A stretch of 64,000 nt of DNA from Gnetum montanum (Eukaryota > Streptophyta > Gnetopsida > Gnetales > Gnetaceae). A program made the position numbers and the translations under genes. The notes beneath the pieces are model-generated. The model saw only the letters and a list, made by a program, of their open reading frames with translations, did not search any database and was not told the origin of the DNA. This document shows, piece after piece, positions 22,293 through 33,419 of the stretch. Numbering within the stretch: position 1 is the first letter of the stretch; every line of letters begins with the position of its first letter. The stretch covers positions 64,001 through 128,000 of the forward strand of contig MNCI01004314.1 in assembly GCA_015680685.1 (NCBI GenBank). Direction: 5' to 3'.

Positions 22293-22588
22293 TGTGCTAG
22301 TTTTAGGCTATTTCGGGCCATTGCTAGTTTCGAGCCATTGCTAGTTTTAGGCCATTTTGGGCCATTGTGTAACATTGCTAGTTTTAGGAAATTTTGGGCC
22401 ATTGCTAGTTTTAGGCCATTTTGGGCCATTACTAGTTTTAGGCCATTTTGGGCCAGTGCTAGTTTTAGGCCATTTCGAGGCATTGTGTAACATTGCTAGT
22501 TTTAGGTCCTTTTGGGCCATTGCTAGTTTTAGGTCCTTTCGGGCCATTGCTAGTTTTAGGCTATTTCGGGCCATTGCGTAACATTGCT
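22293..22588 (-). repeat. Spacer minisatellite of copy D with higher-order pattern
   Basis: Ten monomers of about 27 bp (plus strand GCTAGTTTTAGGCCATTTTG then GGCCATT). Monomers 3, 7 and 10 are lengthened to about 37 bp by the addition GTGTAACATT, giving a repeating pattern of two or three short and one long. Second monomer shortened to 17 bp. Confidence 0.9.
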
Positions 22589-22713
22589 AAAGAGGTGATA
22601 CATTTACAACTTGAACAATGGCTAACTAGTAACTTATGTAGACAGATGGATTGTAAATAATGAAAGATGGTAATACGTAAAGGATGGTGACTGGGCAGGA
22701 AGTAGTGGGGTTG

Positions 22714-25700
22714 TTACGCTATGCGTAGTTGCTTCTTGACCCATCGTGGATTGAGCAGAGCGTAAGGTCAAGGTGCTTTGCGAGGGCCTTTGTTTGCATT
22801 TTTGTCCCCTATTTGGAAGGGTAACTCAACCCACGCATTTTCATTTTGGAGACTGATCTGTTGGTCCAATTCTCCTGCTAGATGGTTAATGTGTGCATGA
22901 GCAGGTGCTTCATTCTTAGAAGTTATGACCTATGAGCCCTGATCCATGTCTACATTGTTAATTGCCTATGCTACTACTTCATCACCACGGATCACCACCT
23001 CCTTGCCTATGTATGGTAGGTGGATTTCCTAGTGTATGGGTGAGGAGACAACCCTAAGCTACATTAACCATGACCTCCCCAAGATCAAGTTAAACCCGGG
23101 CATTCCCTCAACCATGATGAACATTGTGTTTATGGGGAACTGGTCCCCTGCCATGAAGTCTATGTGGACTGTGCCTTTCATGAAGATGTGTGCCCCATTG
23201 AACAACCTCAGGCATGACATTGTTGTGGGTTTGATCTAGTCGACCAAGCCCAACTTGTCCACAATAGGGAAGGGGACGACATTCATGGCGACCCCATCAT
23301 CAATGTGTACCCTTAGGATCTAGTGCTGGCCGACCCGAATTATGATGAAAAGGTATGCTGTAGTTACCTAACCCTTTTCAGGATTTTTCCTAATGGAGTC
23401 ATCGCTGAAAGTCAATTGGGACAGTTCCAACTTTGTAGGTGCAGAGGGAAGCATGACCGAGTGGATCACTTCCTCTTCCGTCGATATGTCTTTGTTGACC
23501 GAAATTGCTGTCAACATGTGGATTAGAGCCTCGCGGTGTGGGAAAGATATCATGATTAGGTCGTACAAGCTTAGTGTAGTTTTTTTTTTGTTTTAGAGCT
23601 TATTCAACTTGAGTGAAGGCATCCAAGAGGTCTTGGTAGCCTCTCTATTTAACGTTTTCCTCCTCTTCTATTCATCCCAAAAGACAAATTTCCCGGGGAG
23701 GGGTGACTTCAGATCTAGGCTTAGATCCTTTTTGGTAGGACAACATGGACTATGCGGCTATAGCAACATTTATCTTTGGTGATGAGGGCATAGACGTAGG
23801 GAGTGGAGACATAGGATTGGAAGTACCATGGGTGGTACTTCCTTTTGACGTCTCGCCTGTGAAACACACTTCCCATTTTTTAGGATGAGAAGGTTATTCA
23901 GCTGTCTTATGCAAGGCAGGGGCTATCAAATGGATTGGCCCCTTGATGATGAAAGGAGCTAACGATGTTAACGTGTGGGGTGGCAAAGTTTTGCTAACAA
24001 ATGGTGTAGAGATGGATGCCTATGGAGGGACCCTCAGAACGAACAGCTATTCCAAGCTTTGGCCAGCCGCTAGTGCTGCTGGTGGATTACGCTGAGGCAC
24101 ATGAACCACGAATGGCTGCTGGGATGGCCTAGGATCATTGTAAATACCGATGGCATTGATGATGTAACCAACATTATTGGCATTGAGGGGGTCTGTGTAC
24201 ACATACATAGATTGGTTCTCATGGTGTATTGGGTTGCTATAATCCAATACGAGTTTTCCCTGATCAATCAATCTCTGAATGTCATCCTGCAACGTGAAAT
24301 AGTAATCTGTGTTGTGACCACATTGTTGGTGATAGTTAAACAATCTGTCCATTCTGAAACCCTTAGGAACTGGGGGCTCGTTGGGTAGGGCCAAGGAGGA
24401 TTTCCTAAGGAGCTCATAGTAGCATTGGTGTGTATTGATTCCTTCTTCCGACATCTACTTGTTTTGAATGTACCCCACTGCCAATTGCTGCTTTAGAAGT
24501 TCTGAAGGCTTAAGAGGTAGTGGGGTGTACTTCAAGCGATCTTTACACTCAAAGTTTGGTTTGGCTTGTGCAAATGTCTCAGGTGAAAAAACTAGAGGTT
24601 ACGGCATGTTTCCCTACTTGGGCATGAGGCTAGCTGTGGGTATGACCAATTTCTTATTGTTCTTGTTGCCATTGTTACTTAGTTTGGGCTTGGCCTTGGT
24701 CACCACAATGGCCACTGTGGTTATTGGGGCCTTACCCTTGTCCTTCTTTGTAAAGGTTTTTTTGTAGGCAATGTAGGCTAGGTCTTTGCTTGCCTCGGTT
24801 GTGTCTTGTACACTCTTAGTTTGAGTGAAGGCTTAATTGAAAGTGCAAGGGGCAAGGTAGTATAGTTTAGACTTGATAAAGTCATTCACTACACCCTTAA
24901 AGATGGCCAGCAAGTGGGCCTCCGAGATGGGCTCACAGATTTCGTTAAGGGTTGTGCTCCATCGCTGGATGAACTTCTAGACTGGTTCCAGAGGATCCTG
25001 CTTCACGCTCATCAAATGGTCCAGCGTGATTTCTTGCTTCAAGTTGTACTTGAACTGCATCACGAACTGGGTCAGAAGCTCCTCTAGGGTTGAAATAGAT
25101 GAGTGTGGTAGCGCTTGGTACCAATCCAAGTCTCTCCTAGCTAGGGACATACCAAAGACAGGAATAATCATGTGCAGCCATTGTTGCAACAAGAGAGACT
25201 TAGATCTAAAGGTAACTAGATGTGTGTTGGGATCCCCCTTCCCATCATACTTTGTGAAGTATGGGAGATACATCCCTATGGGTAGCGTTAGAGTAGGGAT
25301 TACAGGGTTGATGGGGTCATCCTCGTAAAAGTCCATAACTTGTACCATGGCAAACCCAACAGCCTTGAGGTGTTTGATTTTCTCAATGAGGGTTTGGATG
25401 AGTTGGAATGCTTGGTCTAGACCCTATGATGCTATGGACGGTTGGGGAACTATTGAGACAGTTCCCATTTATGGAATGGTAGGGGTGGCGACATGACCCA
25501 TCAGTGGTACCATTGGGATAGCCCCCGCGAATGGTGCTATTTGCACTGTCCACCACCTGGTAGGTGATCTTGTCATAGCAACAACCACAAGTTGTGCTGT
25601 CGGATAGACTGCTTGTGTCATCGACGGAATAGACCATAACCTCATGTTGGGTTGTACCATTTGTGGGGTTTGGTAGGTCTGAGGATGAACATAATGAGAC

Positions 25701-26515
25701 ATCTATGATAGTTGTTGAATAAGCAAAGAAGTAAATGGGGTTCACCATGTGGATGGGCCAAGGCCCATTGTAGTGGATGGAACAGATGCGAACATAGGAA
25801 TTGAAATGGAAGTTGCATATGATTGTGAAGTAGGTACGGTATGAACATGCGGTAGGGTAGCCGTGATTGGTGTGTGATGTGCTACAGGAATGGACTAATG
25901 AATAGTTTGCAAAGGCATAGTTGCTACAAATGAAACAAGGGAATAAGGGCATTCATATACCAGGAAGGTGACATGGCTACCCATTGTGGTTGTAGTTGTA
26001 GGCGTGATCATGAAGGGAGCAGTGATAGACAATGGATTGGCCCAGAAGGACTAGGTAGGAGGGATAGGAATGGGGTTGGTTTGACCTCCCTTGTCGAATT
26101 GGGAATCAAGTTCCTCCTATCCATCCTGGAAGGCATCATCCTAGTTAGACACTGTGTATAGTTGCTCCCTAAGCCTAGCCAACTGGATTAGCTAGTCTAG
26201 AAGCCTTTGGTTTATCTGTGTCAAAGGTATGGAGGTGCCGGGAGTGGGAACAAACTCCTTCCCATTGCAGTAAGCGAACTCGAAGCTGCATTTTCCTTTG
26301 AAATCATGTACATCTAAAGGCATTTTAACCTTTTTACAAAGGAAGTTATAGTGCTCATGTTGCTGGGCCAAGCCCTTAGGTCTCTAGTTTTGGATCCTAA
26401 GGGATCGACATGTTTCTAGCGTCAGGTTCAATGGTTTTTTGGCACCTGTGATGCCTTGAACCATGATGGGAACCTCAACATTAAAGGTATTAATAGCAGT
26501 AGTTTTGGAAGTCAT
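22714..26515 (-). pseudogene. Decayed gag-protease ORF, copy D
   Basis: Minus-strand gag-pro polyprotein, start ATG at 26515 (MTSKTTAINTFNVEVP), which keeps the start lost in copy B. Pro/Thr-rich N-terminal part (about 26200-25450), gag core about 25348-24850 with RRDLDWYQALPHSSIST, a basic linker, the knuckle-like NYHQQCGHNTDYY at about 24350, then the protease (about 23330-22970) with DDGV at the active site and NLILGRSWLM. It ends in TAA at 22716-22714 after an NPRWVKKQLRIA tail. More than ten in-frame stops, mainly TAG. Gag-pro ends before the spacer, so pol is a separate frame in this family. Confidence 0.85.
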
Positions 26516-26942
26516 TGTTACTAGGCTAGACAGTTTTGCAAATGCGAAAAGCAAGGAACTCAAAAAGCTAAATAGTTTTACGAACAAGAAGAGCAAAGAA
26601 GATGGCAAGCAATCAAAAAGGATTTATGTCTTGCAGGGCTCCCAAGGAACTATCGAGGTAATTGATCTGTACCACATGATGCGTAAACAACCACAAAAGG
26701 GTATCACATTTATGCTAGTGCACGATCAGGTACAAAGTGCCTGCAACACTATCGTAAGATAGGCAAGCCAGCTGGCAACCGGGGGCTTTATGTCCTATAG
26801 GATTCCTAAGGAACCGTTAAGGTGACCAATCTACACCGCACAACGTGCAAACAACAACAGATGGGTGTCAAGTTTGCGCTAATGCATATCAGGGTGCAAA
26901 AGACTTACAAGACTACTGTGATACACAGAAAGGGCACCAAAG
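26516..26942 (-). other. 5' leader of copy D with tandem duplication
   Basis: Two diverged copies of the segment GTGATACCC...TTGTTTACGC...GTACAGATCA...AGTTCCTTGG lie at about 26615-26715 and 26775-26880. Same duplication as in copy B. Confidence 0.6.
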
Positions 26943-26960
26943 GTCCTCCTTCTAGCGCAC
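26943..26960 (-). other. Primer-binding site of copy D
   Basis: Minus strand GTGCGCTAGAAGGAGGAC, six bases after the LTR end. It matches copy C's TGGCGCTAGAAGGAGGGC with a few changes. Primer tRNA not identified. Confidence 0.6.
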
Positions 26961-27692
26961 GAAAACTGTAGTGATCGAAAATGTCGACGGCTGGAAAACA
27001 CCGACAGGTCATTGGTCATTGATAGACTTAACCCCATTTCTATGGGAGGATTGTGCTGGATGGAATGGAAACTTGGCACCCTAAACGGTCTGGTCGATCA
27101 GACAGGGACTTACTTGGTGTCAATATAACCTTTTGCAACTTGTGATCTGAAAGCAAAGATTATAGCATAAAAATGATATTTTAAACATAAATGATGCAAC
27201 AATGTAAAATGTGATGATAAATAGGAAAGTGAAGTAGAATGCAGTTAGGAAAATGCACTGCTACAAGATTATGACTTTACTCTATCGACGTGGATACAAT
27301 TGGTTGTGTGATGTCGGGAAGCGTAGAGATCCCAAAGGTAACCAAGGTGCTCAGATTAAGGTAGTTGTATACTTGAATGTGGACTTGGGAGTCAACAATG
27401 CAGAATGCTATCAAGATGGTAGTGAAAAGTAGAACAAAATGCCAAATGGTAGTGCTAACTGCTTACAATGTCAAATACAAAAGCTTACAATGCTCAAGGT
27501 TACAATGCTAACTTTTTCTTGTTAGCCAACAAAATTTTTAGTTGACCAAATTGCCAAAAGACCTAAGCCTAGGGGATCAAAAAGCTGAAAATGCTGAAAA
27601 AGCTGGGGCCTAGAGAGTCCTAGAGAGAGAGAGAGTCCCAAAGTGCCAAGATGCTAGAGAGCTAGAGAGGGACTAAGCATCACTCATCAGGG

Positions 27693-27700
27693 TATTTATA
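27693..27700 (-). promoter_or_regulatory. Probable LTR TATA box
   Basis: TATAAATA on the minus strand in the CCTATAAATACC context shared with copy B. Confidence 0.55.
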
Positions 27701-27899
27701 GGACCAAGGGCACGCAAAAGATGCGGTTTGGATGCCACGTGCCTTGGGCTTATGCTGACCTGTCTATGCTGCACGTGCTTGCATGATCATTGGTCGAGCC
27801 TACCATGCCGTAATTACAAACCTGCCATGTTGTAATTGCATTGTCAAAGCAACAGTGCAATTAGGTGAGGTGCATTGATGTCATGTAACCACTTGCCAC

Positions 27900-28445
27900 C
27901 TTGCTATGCTTTGTAGCATAGCATGTTTGGTGTGTCATGACATCTTGTCATGTTGTGCTATGCTACGCAGCGTAGCATAGCCACCAGTTCGAAGCAAGAA
28001 ATTTGCATTGTGTCCTACTACATGTGTTGGAAACCTTTGTAATGTTGTGACTGCTGGTTGCAGATTTGCTATGCTACATAGCGTATCATAGTGTAGCAAC
28101 TATCCTTAGTTGCGAAAACATCGCCAATCTGCAAACTTTGCCTTTTGCACTATGAAGCTTGCAAACTTTTAGATCCTGCCCTTTGAGATGCCTTCTATCA
28201 CTTTCACAGAATTGCTACGCCTCACTACACCATGTAGCTTAGCGTGCGTAGCAACAAACATGACCTGTTTTGGCCAAGTTTGCCACTTTCTGACGAAAGG
28301 AGATATTGTTGAAGAAATTGAAGTTGGGCAAAAGGGGTTAACTATATAGCTTTCGCTACACTGCGTAGCATAGCATAGCATAGCATTTCAGTCCTGCAAG
28401 CATCTTCTGAAGTCTACTACGCTACATAGTATAGCATAGCATAGA
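27900..28445. repeat. GCTACG/CGTAGC repeats in D LTR
   Basis: Five or six clusters of short palindromic units such as GCTATGCTACGCAGCGTAGC, GCTATGCTACATAGCG and TGCGTAGCATAGCATAGCAT. Same motif class as in B's LTR. Confidence 0.8.
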
Positions 28446-28704
28446 AAAACTCCTTGACTTAGAAAAGTTGTTGAAGCGTTTTGAGCATTCTGAGCACTGC
28501 TCCTAAGCATGTTGTTAGCTGGATGAACTACTCAAGTGGGCAGGCTGGAGAATTTGTTTAGCTTGTTGACACTTGAGGTAGAAAACTTGTCAAATTGGAC
28601 AATCTAAACTTTAGAACATCCATCTCCTGAAGAACTACCGTAACGTTGCATGATTTGCAAAGACCTGGTGAAGTAAGAATGTTTGGGAATTTTGGGGTGT
28701 TTCA

Positions 28705-29428
28705 GCTAAGCTACTCAAGAGTGCACATCCCCCCTATCCTATTATAGCCTACCCACATCCACTCTTGCATTCCAATACCCTCTCATTCCCTACATAGCCA
28801 AGATTGCAAACCATCCTAGATGCTCATGTGTTGTGATTACACAGAATCCTCTTTGCATGTCTCATCAAACACAAAGATTCTCAAGGTGGACATAACATAA
28901 GTCATTCTGTGGAAGGCCTCTATCGATTGGTCAAAGCCTAGGTGGATGTAACATAAGCCATCCCAGGGAGGAAACACCTATCATATAGACATCATGACAT
29001 TTCATCAATGGTGAAGCAAAGCCCATCTAGTGATATGCAATTCACTTGAAAAGGAGCATCTCAATCTATAGTAAGCATTAAAAAAAAGCAAAAGGGATAG
29101 AGCATGTCCCCAAGTATTCCAAAAGTGCTGCAATTTTGCAACCGGTCTAGCCTTGAATCCACACTGACTCTCTCACAAGCATCCTAACGAGAGGTCAATG
29201 CTTCAAGGGCAAACCACTTTGGTATCATGGTCACCACTAGCCATGAGGTCCTTGTGTCATAATATCCCTACTTGCACCCTATCTTCCCATTTTTATCCCT
29301 AGCACATTGCCTACACCTTCTCTTGCTTTCCACCTACAATCTAGCATAGCACTATCCACAGCACTTTTGAGCATGGTGTAGTGACATCTGATCTTGCACT
29401 AAAGAGCAATGTTGGTGCCAAGCCTATT
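28705..29428 (+). other. Probable 3'UTR of copy F, no gene seen
   Basis: Non-coding DNA between the D LTR and the PPT of copy F. Two diverged copies of AGGTGGACATAACATAAGTC / AGGTGGATGTAACATAAGCC occur near 28885 and 28950. Confidence 0.5.
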
Positions 29429-29510
29429 GTGGTTTTTTGTTGTTCTTTGTCAACATCTCTTAGGCCACTTCTCTAGACATCAATAAAGAGGGGCCAATGA
29501 AACACCACCA
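29429..29510 (+). promoter_or_regulatory. Polypurine tract inside an inverted repeat, copy F
   Basis: GTGGTTTTTTGTTGTTCTTT at the left; TCAATAAAGAGGGGCCAA then TGAAACACCACC at the right. Same layout as A, B and C, with weaker pairing. Confidence 0.65.
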
Positions 29511-31054
29511 AATTTGGACTATAGTGTTTTGACTACAAATTTGGCTAAGTTTTGAGATTATGCTCGACCCTAGTTGAGAGTGTAGTCAACCTCCAGTAGA
29601 GAGCGTAGTCAACATAAAGGATAGTTTTATAATTTTTTCTAAGTGTTATCATGAAGCTAGAAGCTACAAATTTCTCTAAGTGCTTAGACTACGCTCTCCA
29701 CTACCCTAAAGCATAGTCAACCTCTCATGGAAAGTGTAGTTAGCATGAAGGCCCAATTTTTGTAGATCTTTCTAAGTGTTGAGACTATAGTCAACCCTAG
29801 TTTGGAGCATAGTCAGCTTCCAATGGAGAGCATAGTTAGCACATAGCCACTTTCTACAAAATGTTTTCCAAGTTTGATCCTATGCTCTCCCCCAATCAAG
29901 AGCATAGTTAACTAAAACAACCTCCAACAACCTCCATAACATGGGAACACCACTCAGCTCAGCTCCAACTCATCTTTGGCAAGTGCAGTTAGCAAAATGC
30001 ATCTTTTTTGTATCTCCTTCTATTCCCAAAATTATAACTACACTCTACCCCATGCAAGAAAGTGGAGAGCATAGCCTTGGAGTGTAGTCTCTAAAATTTC
30101 ATTTTTTTTCAAGTACCTTGTAGTCCTCTCAACACACACACATGAAGTTGGCAGTGTAGTCATAGTCTCATAGTCTCGTGAAGTCTGGTAGAGCATAGTA
30201 AATCATAACACCATTAGAACTAGTAGTACATCACCTAAATAGTGACTATGCTCAATGTAGTCCTAACTGTTCCCTTTGCCACATGGCATTCATCTTGCAT
30301 TTCATGTTAAACCTAACCTTATAAATACCTCTGCCCTCGACATTTTTAGGTTTGGCCAAAAATATGAGTTGGAAAAATTGAAGCATTAGAAAATTTCAAG
30401 GCTAGCTATTTTCTTGGCATAAGCAAACCCAAAGAGCACTTGAGAAAGAAGCAAAGGTATATTGGCGAAGTTGCAGAACACCGTAGCTCACCAAGACACT
30501 GTAGCCAATGGTACACCAGAGTAGCCAACCTAGCAGATGCAGAAACCTTGGTGGAATACCAGTCCTCACCCCCATACACCACCAAGAATATAATTATGCT
30601 ATCCATTGCACCTATTATACACCATGTACCTTCTAATCCCTTTTGCTGTTAACTATGCTTAACCCTGTTTGGGGTAGTATTCTGCTTCTCTCTCTCTCTC
30701 TACATTTATTTAGCATTCTATTTGCATTTTTTGTTGTTTAACCACATAGCCATGCCTAAAACTATGCTTGGATAGTAGTCTTCACACGTTGGCACCCTCT
30801 TTTTCACCAAAAAACCTTACTACACTCGACCCCATTAACACCATTGACACTGCTTAAACACTTAGCATCATCTCACATCAGCACTGCAGCTAACCATGCT
30901 GCACTTTGGTTGCAGCCAGTAAGTCCCTGTTTGATCAACAAGACCATTTAGTGTACCTCATCTCTACCTCTAGTAGGCCCTCCTTTAGACTCAAGGTTAG
31001 GCTATCCACTTGCAAACCTCAGTGTTCCAATCATTGATGTTTTTGATCACTACA
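29499..31054 (+). mobile_element. LTR of copy F
   Basis: Starts TGAAACACCACC after the PPT and ends GATCACTACA. The terminal part shares AGTAAGTCCCTGTTTGATC and AGACCATTTAG with the C and D LTRs. About 1.56 kb. It follows a PPT, so it is a 3' LTR; the internal region is lost upstream. TATAAATA at 30320-30327. U3 has repeated AGCATAGTC / GACTACGCTC units. The following bases are AATGT, the expected target duplication. Confidence 0.8.
30320..30327 (+). promoter_or_regulatory. Probable LTR TATA box
   Basis: TATAAATA in CCTTATAAATACC, as in the sister LTRs. Confidence 0.5.
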
Positions 31055-31189
31055 AATGTTAGCAATCCTATACAGACTATCCCTTTTCCATCACAAGTTT
31101 TTCCAATGAATAATACTTTATTCTAAACTCCCACTCCTCTTCAAATGACTTAGCCTACAAGAAACTATTTTCAAGGTTCCACCTCCTTT

Positions 31190-33419
31190 TCATTTTTTAC
31201 CACCAAATACCAATTTAAGTGACAATCAATTGAAATCTTTGATGCAATCCATCATAACTTCAAATGGAATATCTAATCCTAATGTGTCCACTTGTCAAAA
31301 AAAAACACCAAATGGCATGAATATTAACTTCACTTCAAGAGCTTTCCAATGAAGTAGTTGAGCTAAAGAAAAATAATAATAAAGTCCTTATACAATTTGA
31401 AAAATCGAACACATCAATCAATGATGATTATTGTCATCTTCATAATAGTAGGCAACATCCTAAGAAAACTTATTCTCAATTTTTAGCATTATATGGTGAT
31501 AATGCCCAACGTAAAAAAAATTGGAAAACCCCAATTATGGTTTTGAACATACCTCATGAAATAGAAAATGAAGAAATTCCCTCATTGAAACAAGTTATGG
31601 CAAGTGATTCCAACTCACATAACACTCGCTACTATAGACTTGGTGACATTATGAACACCACACAACAACATACTAGGAATAATCCTTATACTCCTCAAAA
31701 TAGAAGAGCTCCTCGTCAAAATAACACAAATAGTCAAGCTAGACCATCCTAAGCAAATGTCCCACAACAAGAAAACTCCCCTTCAATACTTAGAATAACT
31801 CCACCTCAACAAGAAGCCAAAGATGAACATAAGACTTATGATCTAGTTGAGGATTTGAAAAGAATTAATGCAAAAATTTCAATATATGATCTTCTACATT
31901 TTAATGAAATGAAAGATGTGATTCAAAAGATAGTTCTTACACCTAAAACCAATAAATAAAAATCTCCAACAATTGAAAGGAAAGTTCATTTTGCAGAAAG
32001 TCTTAATGTGATATCAATAGAAAATGCAAGCAATTCCATGTTGAACAAGAAAGATCAACCACCTTTCTTAACAACTTTGATCATTTTGGGAAAGAATGTT
32101 CATAATTGTTTGATGGATTTTGGCACAACCATTAGTGTCATGCCACTTGAGGCATATAAAAAATTATGATCATGAATGCTACTACAAGCAAGAAGTGTGA
32201 TACAACTCAATGGATCTAATGTACCTATACTAAGATCATTAAAGGAGTAAAAGTACAACTTAAACAATAACCTACATTTACATGCTATACAAATATTTTA
32301 GTAGTTGATATGTCACCCACTTATGGTGTACTTTTATCTAGGAATTTTGGAGCCAAGTTTTGGGGCTTCTTTAAGTCAAATTTCTCAAAGTTATTAATTC
32401 CTATTAAAGAAATATCTGAATATATGGTAATACCAAGAAAACCTTTTTATAAACAAGTGGTAACATCTTTTAATTAGAAAAATCAATCTTTGGAAAATCA
32501 AAACACTAATCTTTATATTAGAGTTATTGAAGTTGTGCTTGGAAAAAATGTTATAAATAACCATGTCAGTGAAATTACAAAAAGAAATCCTTTTGTTCAT
32601 ACAGATTCCATCCAACACTATCAAACTTTTAGAGAATGTGAAGAAATTTATGGAGATGCCTTACCTTATCATCAACATGATAAAAATAACATTTCTTTTG
32701 GGTGATCCACCACCATTAGGAGAGGACAATGACATAAATGAGATCATAACCATTAAAATGTTAGAAGGTGTGCCAAATTTTGATAACATATCCATTGAAC
32801 ATGTCCCTAGAGAAGAAAATTATGTTCCTAATTTATGAGCTCAAATGGCCACTACTTTATATGTCCCTTTTAAATACAATGCATGGGATTATAAAAGAAT
32901 TATTCAAAAGGTTAACTCCTATTCTATTCCAGATAATATCTTTTCTTTCCAAGTTTTGATGATGATGATCATATTCATGAATTTTTATTTTTCAATGGTA
33001 AATTTGGTGATTAATGTTTTGAAGTTTCTCAAATTAATAAAGAAGCTATGTCAAAGGATGTCATATTTTTCAAATTTAGTTCCCATTAGAGAACAACAAA
33101 TGAATTATGATTATGTATCGATTTTCATAACCTTAATCATTACCAAATTGTTAAAAGATGGTTTGAAAAGAAATATATAGCTAAAGCCTTTAAAATAGGT
33201 AACCTAGTCCTTAAGAGAGATAGAGCATCTGGCCAAACTAGTCCTCAAACTAAGTTTTCTCCTATGTGGTCAAGCCCATTCCAAGTTACAAATTTCATTG
33301 GCCCCAATGTTTATAAAATTGTAGATTTGCAAGGATATAAATTACATCGAAATTTTAATGAATTTCATCTAAAGAATTTCTACTCAAGTGCCCCTCATGG
33401 AAATTTGGTAGATCCTTAG
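31190..33419 (+). pseudogene. Internally deleted gypsy-type polyprotein remnant (copy G)
   Basis: Much more AT-rich than the Tat copies and of another lineage. A gag-like stretch (about 31190-31750) is followed by a retropepsin-like segment (about 31980-32440) with CLMDFGTTISVMPLEAYKKL (DFGT in place of D-S/T-G) and a VLLSRNFGAKFWG block. Next comes a short piece resembling the end of an RNase H domain (about 32720-32855, SIEHVPREENYVPN), then the C-terminal part of an integrase (about 33190-33419) with FSPMWSSPFQVTNFIGPNVY and FHLKNFY before a TAG. RT and the integrase core are missing, so this is a deletion derivative with many stops. Confidence 0.6.

Larger units (their letters stand above)
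20463..28704 (-). mobile_element. Copy D, 5' part of a Tat-type element (minus strand)
   Basis: Reading on the minus strand: LTR 28704-26967, PBS, duplicated leader, gag-pro 26515-22714, minisatellite 22588-22293, then the opposite-strand spacer gene (plus strand, 20463-22122). Pol and the 3' LTR are missing; the element is cut at about 20463 against copy E. The bases flanking the LTR start are GCTAA at 28705-28709, but the partner target duplication is not in the window. Confidence 0.8.
26967..28704 (-). mobile_element. 5' LTR of copy D
   Basis: On the minus strand starts TGAAACACCCC at 28704 and ends CACTACA at 26967, next to the PBS. About 1.74 kb. TATAAATA at 27700-27693. No polypurine tract precedes the start, as expected for a 5' LTR. 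Confidence 0.8.

Noticed and set aside
22262-22581. Open frames on both strands encoding regular LKLAMAQNG / LVLGHFGPL repeats
   Set aside because: Frames of the 27-bp minisatellite; length divisible by three keeps them open. No gene.
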